Shown here piece by piece: positions 21,881 through 32,459 of a DNA stretch of 64,000 nucleotides. The position numbers and the translations under genes are program-made. The notes under the pieces were generated by a model. The model was given only the letters and a program-made list of their open reading frames with translations. It was not told where the DNA came from and ran no database searches. Origin of the DNA: Cryptomeria japonica. Lineage: Eukaryota; Streptophyta; Pinopsida; Cupressales; Cupressaceae. The stretch spans positions 36,117-100,116 of the forward strand of contig NW_026729323.1 of assembly GCF_030272615.1 (NCBI RefSeq), given 5' to 3'. Each line of letters begins with the position of its first letter. Position 1 is the first letter of the stretch.

Positions 21881-22285
21881 CTATTTTTTTACCATAATTG
21901 AGTTAGAGTCAGTTACATTCTCCAATGTAATACTTATATGACAACTGGGTTTCTGTATTGGATAACCATGTCCCTGAGCTCTAGGTTGAAATCTTTTGAA
22001 AATAGGACATTCATTCACTTCAGCCATATGGAAAAATAGAAAGCCCTTACCTATACCCATATTGTGATATGCATTTGCAGCTGCAGAATGAAGTACATTT
22101 AATATGGGATAACATGCTCTATGAGGCATCCAATTCAGTATTGAAAGTGCCTCCATATAGGTACAACCACAAAGTTGATGAGCAACTCTACGTGCTTTAT
22201 TAGAAGACATACGTACATGTTTAGCTACAACTCGTATTTTTCTAGTCAAAGCCCTGTTTAAAAATTTCATCTTCATCCTCCACAA
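21881..22285 (-). pseudogene. rpl22: Plastid rpl22 copy, frame open
   Basis: This 134-codon frame reads VVAKHVRMSSNKARRVAHQL and IFKRFQPRAQGHGYPIQKP, the conserved ribosomal protein uL22 loop that lines the exit tunnel. It has about the normal length. It lies between rps19 upstream (105 bp) and rps3 downstream (87 bp), as in plastid S10-type operons. Surroundings and several non-conservative residues (for example QLCGCTY for the usual Q-I-R-G-R) point to a decaying nuclear copy that simply has no stop yet. Confidence 0.88.
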
Positions 22286-22389
22286 TGAATTAATGTATAC
22301 TATTTACAATGATACTTTTTTCTTGTTTCTCTCTTTTATTTTATTTTATTTTTTTTGTTTTTTAATTTTTTATCCTTTTTTGCATGTCC

Positions 22390-22632
22390 CTAGAAAATGG
22401 AAGTAGGTACAAATTCTCCTAATTTGTGGTTTATCATACCATTTGATATAAAAATAGGTAAATGTGACTTTCCATTATGAACAACAATGATATGACCGAT
22501 CATTGCAAGTACAATGGCAGATCTCTGGGACCAAGTTACTATTATCCTCTTCTCTTTATTCATATTTAGATTATCTATTTTACTCAACAAATCATTAGAT
22601 ACAAAAGTATTTTTTCTTAGTGAACGTGCCAT
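22390..22632 (-). pseudogene. rps19: Plastid rps19 copy, C-terminus shortened
   Basis: [20 protein letters not shown] opens the frame, and later [18 protein letters not shown] and HKLGEFVPT match uS19 of the small ribosomal subunit. The frame ends after 80 residues, where the intact protein (about 92) continues with a basic R-G-H tail. It heads the rps19-rpl22-rps3 trio. Upstream, the expected rpl2 is replaced by an atpA piece. Confidence 0.88.
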
Positions 22633-22704
22633 GGTTAATTACCTTTCTTTTTATTGATAGAAAAAAAATGGATTTACAACTATTCTTACTTACGTCGACG
22701 AAAG

Positions 22705-23349
22705 ATTGAAACATCACTACTTTCATTTGAGTTGTAGATCTTACTCTAGATACCAAAAGACCTACATTAATGCCAAGTTGAATTCCTGCATTGAATAGAT
22801 CAGCTGATAAGAAGATTTGCCCGTCAGTAATGGAAATTATGTTAGTTGGAATATAAGCTGAGACATTTCCAACTTGAGTCTCCACTATTGGTAAAGCAGT
22901 CAAACTCCCTCCACCTAAATGAGAATTTAATTTAGCTGCTCTTTCTAATAAACGAGAATGTAAATAGAAAACATCTCCTGGATAAGCTTCCCAGCCAGGG
23001 GGTCTTCTTAATAGAAGAGACATTTGTCGATAAGCTTGTGCTTGTTTGGAAAGATCATCATAAATGATTAATGTATGTTGTTGTTTATACATAAATTATT
23101 CAGCTAAAGTTGCTCCTATATAAGGAGCAAGATTTTTTAATGTAGCAGGAGAATCCGCAGTTTCCACTACCACAATGGTATACTCCATTGCGCCACATTC
23201 TTCATAGGTATTAACTACCTAAGCTACGGAAGAAGCTTTTTGGCCAATAGTGACATAAACACTTATTACATTATGATTTTTTTGATTTATAATCATATCT
23301 GTAGCTACTGTTGTCTTACCGGTCTGCTTGTCCCCAATAATCAATTCTC
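22705..23349 (-). pseudogene. atpA: Plastid atpA (ATP synthase alpha) central fragment
   Basis: From 23349 downward the minus strand reads [20 protein letters not shown] (P-loop GDKQTGKT at about 23312-23335). It continues through [10 protein letters not shown]-stop-VVNTYEE and [20 protein letters not shown]-stop, then [20 protein letters not shown] and [14 protein letters not shown]. Stops replace Gln and Tyr. Homology is lost near 22705, just upstream of rps19. The N-terminus is cut by the microsatellite at 23350. Confidence 0.92.
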
Positions 23350-23668
23350 ATGATATATACATATGTATACATATACATATATATGTGTATATATGTATAT
23401 ATATACCTATATATATACATACACACATACACACACACACACATAAGCTACGGAAGAAGCTTTTTGGCCAATAGTGACATAAACACATATTACATTCTGA
23501 TTTTTTTGATTTATAATCATATCTGTAGCTACTGTTGTCTTATCGGTCTGCTTGTCCCCAATAATCAATTCTCATGATATATACATATGTATACATATAA
23601 ATATATATGTGTATATATATATGTATATATGTATATATATATATATATGTATATATGTATATATATAC
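23221..23668. repeat. 224-bp tandem duplication joining atpA sequence and microsatellite
   Basis: The string AAGCTACGGAAGAAGC begins at 23221 and again at 23445, and the copies run in parallel through the P-loop-coding part into the TA/TACA repeat. A few substitutions separate them (for example ACCGG against ATCGG). The duplication therefore postdates the joining of plastid DNA to the microsatellite, or happened through it. Confidence 0.9.
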
Positions 23669-23882
23669 CTATATATGTATACATATATATATATATATAT
23701 GTATACATATATATATATATGTATACATATATATATATACATATATACATATATATATGTATACATATATATATGTATACATATACATATATATGTATAC
23801 ATATATATATGTATATATGTATATATATATGTATACATATATATATATATATATGTACACATATATATACATGTACATATAC

Positions 23883-23952
<70 letters not shown>

Positions 23953-24036
23953 TATATGTGTACATATATATACATATATACATATACATATGTATATGTA
24001 TGTATACATACATACATACATATATACATACATACA

Positions 24037-24065
<29 letters not shown>
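23577..24065. repeat. TA/TACA/TATG microsatellite, right edge of plastid block
   Basis: Units change from TATACATATG-type through a (TA)n run of about 50 bases at 23888-23936 to pure (CATA)n at 24003-24065. Open frames of alternating Tyr/Ile/His in every phase are repeat artefacts. Confidence 0.92.
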
Positions 24066-24068
<3 letters not shown>

Positions 24069-24179
24069 AAGTAAGCCAAGAGACATCAAGGCTTTAAATT
24101 TTTTTGTTAAATAAAAGCTATATTATTTAAGTGGAATAAATAAAAAATTAAATCCTTGATATCTCTTGGCTTACTTTAT
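24066..24179. mobile_element. Small foldback (MITE-like) element
   Basis: Arms 24066-24104 and 24142-24179 are inverted repeats of about 37 bp with a few mismatches (outer 18 bases ATAAAGTAAGCCAAGAGA perfect) around a 37-base AT-rich centre. It starts exactly where the CATA repeat ends. A related half-copy is at about 25513-25556. A clear target duplication was not seen. Confidence 0.6.
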
Positions 24180-24385
24180 GCATATAATTTAATATTTATA
24201 AGCTAGTAGCATCCAGAGCTGCAACATGTAAGAAACAAAATTAATAAACATTTATTAATTTATCTTTAATAGTTTTTATTAATTATTTTAAAAAATTAAA
24301 TATAAAATAATATTTTAAATTTAATAAATCTAATTTTATTATTAAATAAAATCTTAAATTAAAATCTAATTAATTAATTTATAAT
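24180..24385. other. AT-rich spacer
   Basis: Mostly TTTAAT-type low-complexity sequence. No gene seen. Confidence 0.5.
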
Positions 24386-26107
24386 TCAGGGTTATGGTTC
24401 AATTTGTCTAGTGTTCAATTTGGTGTTAGAGTCTAATTTGGGTTAATGTTTAATTAACTTTAAGGACATAGTTCAAATTGGTTTCTAATGTTAGGCTTAG
24501 GGTTCAATTAGTTTTTAATTATAGATAGGGTTTAATCTAGTTCGCAACTATGGTGTAATATGGTTTAACTTTAGGTTTATGGTTTGACTTGGTCTATGGT
24601 TGGGGTAAGATTCAATTTCATTTATTTTTAAATTAGGTTTATATTTAGGGTTCTATGTGGGTTCAAGTTTATAGTTAAGGTTATGGTTCAAAAAATTTTA
24701 GGGTTAGGATTCAATTTGGTTTAGTGATAGGCATAGGTTACATATAAAATTAGAGTTAGAATTGTAATTAAAAGACTAACTATAGTATAGTAAGGATTTG
24801 CATTCAATTTGGTTTTACCTTTCAAATTAGTTTATGGTTCAATTTGGTTAAGGGTTATGGTTCAATTTAGTTTAGTGTTCAATTAGTTTAAGGTTAGGAT
24901 TTAATTTGGTTTAATGTTAAATTAGGTTCAAGGTCAGGGTTCAATTGGTTTACTATTGGGGTTAGGATTCTATTTGGCTTAGGTTAGGTTCAAATTGTTT
25001 TAGTGATAAGGTTAGGATTTGATCTATAATTCAATTAGGTTTGAGGTTATTATTCGAGTTGGATTCAAGTATAGTGATAAGGTTATGGTTTAATTATTTT
25101 TAGGGTTAGGGTTCAATTTTGGTAGGGTCAAGTTACATATAAAATTAGAGTTAGGGTTGGAATTAAAAGATTAAATGTAATATAGTAAGGTTTAGGGTTC
25201 ATTTTGGTATAGGGTTATTGTATAATTTAGTTTACTATTTTAATTTAGGTATAAAATTAGGGTTTAATTTGGTTTAATGTTTAATTATAGGTTCAAGGAT
25301 AAGCTTCAATTTGGTTTAGTGTTAAGGTTACGATTACATTTTACTTAAGTTAAGGTTTGATTTATTTTACTGGTAGGGTTAGGGAACAATTTGGTTTAGG
25401 TTTACAATTAGAATATATTTAGGTTTAATGCTTGATTAGATTAATGGCTAAGGTTCAATTTAATTTAAGGTTATAGTTCAATTTTGTTTAGTGTCAGGGT
25501 ACAATTTGGATGAGTATTATTTAGGTGAAATAATTAAAAAAAATGAAAGCCTTGATAGCATCCATAGTCATAACTCAAAATAAGTTAAATAAGGGTTCAA
25601 GAAGGGTTTAATTGCGTTCACAATCAAGGTTCAATTAGGTTTAGTGTTAGACTTAGGATTCAATTTGTTTTATAGTTGGACTTAGGGTTCAATTTTTTTA
25701 GTGTTTAATTAGGTTTAACATTGTGGTACACTGTTGTTTATTGTTAAATTAGGTTTAGAGTTAAGATTAAAATTGGTTTACTAAAAATAAGGTAACCGTT
25801 CAAATTGTCAAATAATATTCAATTTTATTTAGGATTAGGGTTCAATTATTTTTAGCATTATGGTTAGAGTTTAATTTGGTTTATTGGTTTTCTTAAATTT
25901 GGTACAGGCATAGGGATAAAATTATTATAGTATCCAATTAGGGTTATGATTTAATTTTTCTTAGTGTTAGGGCTAAGTTATAATTAGGTTCATCATTAGG
26001 GTTTAATGTGATTTATTGCTAGGATTAGATTTCAATTTGGTTTATTGTTTAGTTAGTTTTATGGTTACAATTGAATTTTGTTTAGGGTTAGGGTTCAATT
26101 TAATATA
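24386..26107. repeat. Degenerate G/T-rich tandem array with TTTAGGG-like units, left half
   Basis: About 1.7 kb of imperfect units resembling GGTTCAATTTGGTTTAGGG, with GGGTTAGGGTT and TTTAGGG strings recurring. The plus strand is strongly C-poor. Unit length drifts around 20-25 bases. The same sequence type in the same orientation resumes at 35212, so this is one array split by the LINE at 26108-35211. Origin from telomere-type (TTTAGGG) repeats is possible but not shown. Confidence 0.8.
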
Positions 26108-26580
26108 TTTATTTTTCTATTGATTATAATTGGTAACCATTAAAAAATAGTAGCAAGTCCAAGCATAAAACAAATTGTGCTCAGTCTCTCCTTAAACACA
26201 GTTAAGGAAACACAAAATAAGAAACCACTGACAAGGCTACACAAAATAAAAAATTATTAACAAGTATATACACTACCATATAACCAGTACAAAATTACTG
26301 AGAAATACAAAAATATGATATGAGCAAATATGACATGCACATAATATCAAGGTCTGATATCCCCTACCAGAGAGCTAGAATCCCCCACAATCCCCATCCA
26401 CATTGTCCAACCTTGTGGTCCTTCCTGCTACCTTAGTTCTCTGCCTGAAAGTATAGGACCTACATATGGATGGATCACAGATACAACCACTAGTAGTTCT
26501 ATCCTTGTTCCTTGTCTATTCTCATTTCTCTTCTGCTACAAATCCCTCATTAAATTAGGTATCCCTTCCTCAAATGTAGA

Positions 26581-26585
26581 CATCT
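26581..26585. repeat. Target-site duplication, left copy (CATCT)
   Basis: An exact match of 31909-31913, flanking the LTR element in the LINE 3' region. Confidence 0.9.
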
Positions 26586-28227
26586 TGATGAGGAGGCAAT
26601 AGACTGGAAGGATAACCTTGAACCAACCAACCTCTAAGGTTCATAAACTCAACCAAAACCCTACTACCAAAGGGTCGTTACACAACACAAAGTCAAGCAA
26701 TGCTTCAATGAAACTAAACAATGCCTTAGGAGACTCAAGGGCTCTCAAATGTCCACTTACAAATAACCAACACTCTCAAGTCTTGTGTGACTACACACAC
26801 CCTTGCAAACATGAGTGGGTTACTACTAGGGTTTAGGGGTTCGAATGGCCACATTGACTAATTTAATACAACAACCCTTGAAAGGGTGTTCTCACAACAC
26901 CTTAACACAAATTAAATAGGATGGATTAGACCCACCAAAACATCAATTTTGACTCAGTTCCCCACAAACAGAACTGGTTGCAATTAGGCCTCCATTTGAA
27001 GGAATCGGGTGATAAATTTTGACACCCTAAGGATCTAGGAAAACAAATTATATTTTTAGATACCCTTTTGGGAGTTATAAACAATATATTTGTTTTTAGT
27101 ACCAGACCAAATTGCATATATCCCAACCAATACTGCACTAAGAGACCTAATAGGGCTATTAGGCCTATTTGACTGAACACCTGTCACAAACTTGCTTCAT
27201 TCTCCTAAAAGATGACTATCCCTAACCATGAAATATTTTTTCAACCTCCAAAATACTCCTCTATCACATTAAAACCCCTTTCTAGTGCTCTACTACTCAA
27301 TTCTCTCGCACTGCACTCATCAAACTGGTCTGTCACATAGAGATGCTAGACCTAGGATTAGTTCTCCATCCTCTTTGCCTTGTTGTGTCCTCTTAATGGC
27401 TCTTGAAATTGACATATGATATAGTGGCCTATCATCTCCTATAAAAAAAGAGTGTCAATTAAGGATTCATAGCACAAAACCCATTGTTATAATCAAACCC
27501 TAGGGGTTTGAGGGTTTTAGGCTACTCGGTAGAGATTTGCTTGTAGAATGGGGTAGAGATAACTTCAAGGCTTCACACCAAATGAAGTAAAAAAAAGGTA
27601 AAAAATTCTAGTTTCAGGATCTATGTGATGATCATTCTTGCCAATCCACCTTTAGTATGCAATCAACAAAAAATAGACAATTTCTTGCTTTTTCAACAGT
27701 TTGATGCTTCAATTTCCTACTCAAAACATTCAAATCAGCACACACTTACATCTTTTAGGGTCAGGGGTCCTCAAAGGTGTCACCTGAAATGAACACAACC
27801 TCCTTCAACCATTTTTCAAACTGAACTGGCTGTTGGGGACATAAAACTGCCCTTTACAAAGAAAAGTTGCTCATGACAATATTTGTCAAAAATGAAAACT
27901 TCCAACATTGTGCTAAACAATGACCTTAACCACATTTAAATAGGTCCAAATTGACATGAAAGGATCGTTGGAACAAAATTTTATATTATTAATTAATTTG
28001 ACCCATTTTGACTAACTTGCACAATATTGGTCAAATGAGGACCTTCCTAGGACCATCTAGACAACTTGATTACATGAATGGTCAAGTGAACTTATTACAA
28101 TGCTATTGGTCTCATTAGACCTTATTTGACACAATAAACCATGTATAACTCAAAATTTTCATATTTGACCCCATATAGGTCATTGGAATCAGGAGGTACA
28201 CTTGGTTCACTTGGTGCTCCTGCACCA
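26586..28227 (-). repeat. 3' LTR of the LINE-inserted element
   Basis: Direct repeat of 30266-31908 with nearly equal length and scattered substitutions. Confidence 0.92.
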
Positions 28228-28240
28228 TACTCCCCCCCAT
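28228..28240 (-). promoter_or_regulatory. Polypurine tract
   Basis: Minus strand ATGGGGGGGAGTA abuts the 3' LTR start, the usual place for plus-strand priming. Confidence 0.75.
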
Positions 28241-28442
28241 GAAAAATCCTCATGTCCCATGAGGGATCATCAACTCCAGCCTTCTAAAAATTTGCAAGAA
28301 ACTAATAAAAACTAGAATACAAAAACCAATTAGTCCACAAAGGAACTCCAACCACCATAGTACTTGGTGGATACCAAGAATCTTCAATAGGTGCTTGTCA
28401 TTGCACCTTCTTCTCCACTTCCTCGACCTTTGTTTGTTGTAC

Positions 28443-29030
28443 CTAATACTTCTTACCTGCAACATCAGATTTATCCTTAACCATGTCCTCTATAAATGTA
28501 CATAAAAAAGAACCAACCATTATACCTTCACACAAATTATCATTTCCAACTCCTTTTATCCATGACTTGACTACCAACTCTTCATCCTCAAGCAATTTCT
28601 TCTTCCCAAACATGACTATTTTGTTCTTACCCCTAACACCATCATTCATTGGCCATAAAGTGTACTTACCCCCATCCTTTTCAATAGTATAAGTGTTTCT
28701 CCTACCATCATAACTAGTATGGTTGTCATATTGCCAAGGTCTACCAAGTAAAACATGGCTACATTCCATGGGTAAAATGTCACATATAACACTCTCCTTA
28801 TATTGACCAATCTGAAAATCAACCCTTTCTTGTTCCTTAATCAATAGGCTAACATCATCATTCACCCAAGAAACTCTATAAGGATTATTATGAGGGAATC
28901 TTTCCAAATGTAACTTGTTAACCATTTCAGTAGATTCCATGTTATCAGTGTAACTAGAACAAGAGTAGACACTTTAGCTTTACATTGACACCTTGTTATA
29001 AAGAGGCTTCTTCCTTGTCTGGGTTTATGT
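28443..29030 (-). pseudogene. Ty3/gypsy protease remnant
   Basis: The minus strand reads LFITRCQCKAKVSTLVL, then STEMVNKLHLERFPHNNPYR and HVLLGRPWQYDNHTSYDGRR, which is the plant Ty3/gypsy retropepsin region. The expected D-S-G-S catalytic string after LVL is lost by mutation and frameshift. The reading continues to 28443, 215 bp before the polypurine tract. RT would follow here in an intact element. Confidence 0.8.
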
Positions 29031-29169
29031 ACACAAAGTAGCATTCTTAATCATCAAACTTTCACCATCCTTTGAATTGCACAGAACATCCCTTGGACTA
29101 ATATCAACCCCCTCCTCCTCATGAGAAAATGCAACCCTCTTGTCAACCTTAGATGAAGATGGTCTTATA

Positions 29170-29863
29170 TTTTCAAGACACATAAAAGAAGGATGACCAT
29201 ATTCATTTCAATTATAACATTTTCCTAAAAATTGACTAGAACCTCTACCAAATCTACCTCTATTGTTACCAAATCCACCTCTAAAATCAGAAAATGATTG
29301 TTCTTTACCTTTTATTGTACCACCTTGATCCTCATGGGTTTTTTTTTGTGAAGGAAATACACCTCTACTAATGTTATTTTTGTTCCCTCTTCCTCTTGTG
29401 GATTTCTCTTGCCTTCTTTTGACTTTCTCCTCAGTCCCGAGTGCCAATTGGAAACATTCTTCCACACATTTGGGGTTGGCAATTACCAACTCATCTTGAA
29501 TATTGAATCTAATACCACAAAGGTATCTAGCCACCTTTTCAACTTCATCTTCATCCTTTCCTAATCTTATACTCAACTTAGAAAACTCATTAGTATATGC
29601 CTTCACATCTAAATCACTCTTATTTAAATTTGTAATTTCTTAAACATTTTAATTTCATAGTCTCTAGGAAGAAATTTACCTTTAGGTTTTCCAACCATCA
29701 TGTCCCAAGATATGATCTTGGCATTGCCTTTCTTCCTTCTTTCTGCTTGTTCATAATCCCACCATACGAGAGCATGTTCTTTCAAATATGTCTTTGCCAC
29801 TTTGACATTTTGATCCTCTGGCACATATTCACTCTCAAAATAGGTATCCATGCCGCTACCCAA
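29170..29863 (-). pseudogene. Ty3/gypsy gag remnant with defective zinc knuckle
   Basis: Two shifted frames give VPEDQNVKVAKTYLKEHALV and MVGKPKGKFLPRDYE (29624-29863), then AYTNEFSKLSIRL and a basic R/G-rich tail (29208-29606). The CCHC knuckle follows as C-Y-N-stop-N-E-Y-G-H-P-S-F-M-C, where the second Cys has become TGA. Gag would form the particle that packages element RNA. The frame break lies near 29610-29625. Confidence 0.85.
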
Positions 29864-30250
29864 TAAAGTAACTCTTCTTCATTTATATTCCCACCATACA
29901 TAGGTAGGTCAACTCTTGCCTTGTATTGTTCACCTTTTAATGCCTTTAACAATCTTAGTCTATGCTGCTCTTCAGGATGTACTTGTTCTTCCTCCTTTGA
30001 TTCTTAGAACTCCTCTTCTTCTTCCTCTTCATCACTCACATCTCCTATATCAACATTATTTATGTGATTGGACTCTAAGACTTCAAGCCTTTCCATCACT
30101 GCATTATAGGATTCTTGCAACCTTGCATTTTTCTACTTCAACTCTTGTAACTCTCTAGTAGTACCCACACTCTTAGGTGGCATCTTGACTTCAACCTCTT
30201 ACTTACACTTCTATCAAAACCCAACTATCTTCTTATGGACCTAATAACTT
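29864..30250 (-). other. Gag N-terminal or leader region, decayed
   Basis: Runs from the primer-binding site toward gag. CTTCTTCCTC-rich plus-strand sequence corresponds to an acidic E/D-rich stretch on the minus strand. No clean frame. Confidence 0.45.
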
Positions 30251-30262
30251 TCTCTGATACCA
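30251..30262 (-). promoter_or_regulatory. Primer-binding site, initiator Met-tRNA type
   Basis: Minus strand TGGTATCAGAGA, three bases inside the 5' LTR, matches the common plant tRNA-iMet primer site TGGTATCAGAGC except for the last base. Confidence 0.9.
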
Positions 30263-30265
30263 ATA

Positions 30266-31908
30266 TGATGAGGAGGCAATAGACTAGAAGGATAACCTTG
30301 AACCAACCAATCTCTAAGGCTTGCAAACTCAGCCAAAACCCTACTACCAAAGGGTCCTTACACAACACCAAGTCAATAAATGGTTCAATGACACTAAATA
30401 ATGCCTTAGGAGACTCAAGGACTCCAATATGTCCACTTACAAATAAGTAAAGCTCTCAACTCTTGTGTGACTACACACACCCTTGCACACATGAGTGCAC
30501 TACTACTAGGCTTTAGGGGTTCGAATGCCCCACTTGACCAATTTAATAGAACAACCCTTGGAAGGGTGTTTTCACAACACCTTAACACAAATAAAATAGG
30601 ATTTCATGATTTAGAACCACAGGAACATCAATTTTAACTCACTTGCCCACAAACAGAACCGATTGCAATTAGGCCTCCATTTGAAGGAATTAGGTGATAA
30701 ATTTTGACACCCTAAGGATCTAGGAAAACAAATTATATTTTAAGATACCCTTTTCGCAATTCTCAATAATATCTCAGTTTTTGGTACCAGACCAACTTGT
30801 AGATATCCCAACCAATACAACACTAACAGACGTAATAGGGCTATTAGGCCTATTTGACTAAACACCTATCACAAAATTGCTTGGTTCTCCTAAAAGATGA
30901 CTATCCCTGACCCTGAAATGTTGTGTCAACCTCCAAACTACTCCTCTATCACATTCAAACCCCTTTACAATTCTCTACCACACAATTATCTCACACTGCA
31001 CTCATCAAACCGGTATGTCAAATAAAGATGACAGACCTAGGGTTAGTTCTCCATCCTCTTCACCTTGATGTTTCCTCTCAATGGCTCTTGGAATTGACAT
31101 TTGATATAGTGTTCCAGTATCTCCTATAATGATAGAGTATTTAGTTAAGGAATGATAGGCCAAAACCCATTATTACAATCAAACCCTAGGGGTTTGAGGG
31201 TTTTAGGCTACTCGGTAGAGATTTGCTTGTAGAATGGGGCAGTGATAACTTAAAGGCTTTACACCAAATAAAAAAAAGGTAAATAATCTAGTTTCAGGAT
31301 CTATGTTTTGATCACTCTTTCCAATCCACCTTCAATATGCAATCAACAAAAAATAGACAATTTCCTACCTTTTCAATAGTTTGATGCTTCAATTTCCTTC
31401 TCAAAAAAATAAAATCAACACACACTTACATATTTCAGGGTTTTTAGTCCTTAAAGGTGTCACCCCAAAAAAACACAACCCCCTCCAACCATTTGTCAAA
31501 CTAAACTGACCATTGGGGACATAAAACTGCCCTTTACAAAGAAAAGTTGTTCATGACAATATTTGTCAAAAATGACAACTTTCAACATTATGCTAAACCA
31601 TGATATTAAACAAATTGAAATAGGTCCAAATAGACATTAAAATGACCGTTGAAACCAAATTTTACATTATTACATCAATTTGACCCATTTTGACTCATTT
31701 GCATAATATTGGCCAAATCAAGACCTTCCTAGGACATCTAGACAACTTGATTACATGAATGGTCAAATAACCTTATTACAATGATATTGGTCTCACTAGA
31801 CCTTATTTGACACAAGAAACCATCTATAACTCAAAATTTTCATATTTGTCTCCATATAGGTCATTGGAATCAAGAGGTACAGTTGCTTCACTCGGTGCTC
31901 CTACACCA
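30266..31908 (-). repeat. 5' LTR of the LINE-inserted element
   Basis: TGATGAGG to CACCA. The outer end is at 31908, followed by the target duplication. Confidence 0.92.
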
Positions 31909-31913
31909 CATCT
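31909..31913. repeat. Target-site duplication, right copy (CATCT)
   Basis: Identical to 26581-26585. Confidence 0.9.
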
Positions 31914-32249
31914 CCGCGGTGGTCCTAGTCTAGGAGGACTCCTGTGCTATGTCTTATGTAAAGACTGGTTTGTCCATCCTACATAAAGTTTTCAAATTTC
32001 CTCCATGCTAATCTTATAGTTAGTGTGACCTAAACATTAATGTTATGCATAAAGAGCCTCCTCAGAGACTCAGTAAGGGATCTATCTCTGGCATTAAAAA
32101 CACTATCATTCCTAAACTTCCAAATGAGCCATAAACCTTTTAAAGAAAAGATAGACCAAAAAAAAAATTGTATCTTTTTTTAGGCTATAGATATGACCAG
32201 AGATCACCTCAGAAACCAAAATATTGGTGCCAATAGAAATCCCAAAAAA

Positions 32250-32459
32250 TCACCAGACCTCCCTAGCAAATAAGTAATCAAAGAAAATAAGCTTGATAGT
32301 CTCAGGAACTTCACAACAAGAGAAAATAGAGATCTCACCATCGGACTTCCTAATGGGGAGTTTATGTAATAACACTAACCATAAAAAGCATTTTTTTATT
32401 GTGCTCATTAAGTCTAGTCCACAAGTTGGTGAAAGATTTCTTCCAAAAGTCATGACCAT
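32250..32459 (-). pseudogene. LINE zf-RVT remnant
   Basis: The minus strand reads KKCFLWLVLLHKLPIRK and SCCEVPETIKLIFFDYLFAR, the zinc-binding segment downstream of plant LINE RT. The first Cys-x2-Cys is degraded. Confidence 0.7.

Larger units (their letters stand above)
8691..23349. other. Nuclear plastid DNA mosaic (NUPT), interrupted by an LTR retrotransposon
   Basis: Recognisable plastid genes in window order are atpF(-), tufA-like(+), ccsA(+), psaA(-), ndhI(+), rpl33(+), psaB C-terminus fused to the rps3 start(-), rpl22(-), rps19(-) and atpA(-). These are not neighbours in that order in any plastome I know. Only rps19-rpl22-rps3 and the psaA parts are locally colinear. All pieces are truncated or carry stops, and the block sits among nuclear transposons and contains an LTR element with a target duplication. 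A shuffled nuclear insertion is the simplest reading. Arrival through mitochondrial DNA is an alternative. Confidence 0.85.
26586..31908 (-). mobile_element. Ty3/gypsy-type LTR element with gag and protease only
   Basis: LTRs 26586-28227 (1,642 bp) and 30266-31908 (1,643 bp) start TGATGAGGAGG and end CACCA. The exact 5-bp duplication CATCT lies outside both. The minus-strand order is 5' LTR (right), primer site, gag, protease, polypurine tract, 3' LTR (left). The interior is only 2,038 bp, so RT, RNase H and integrase are missing. It is a deletion derivative or a non-autonomous family. Scattered LTR differences and broken frames make it older than the element in psaA. Confidence 0.93.

Noticed and set aside
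21881-22632. rpl22 and rps19 as functional plastid genes
   Set aside because: Frames are open but diverged, rps19 lacks its tail, rpl2 is missing upstream, and the block lies among nuclear transposons.
8691-23349. tRNA genes within the plastid block
   Set aside because: No cloverleaf with plausible anticodon and T-arm could be found by eye in the spacers.
23552-24097. Long open frames rich in Tyr, Ile, His and Met on both strands (also 4257-4942 and 6542-7446)
   Set aside because: They are translations of TA/TACA/CA simple repeats, open in every phase. No codon-level structure.
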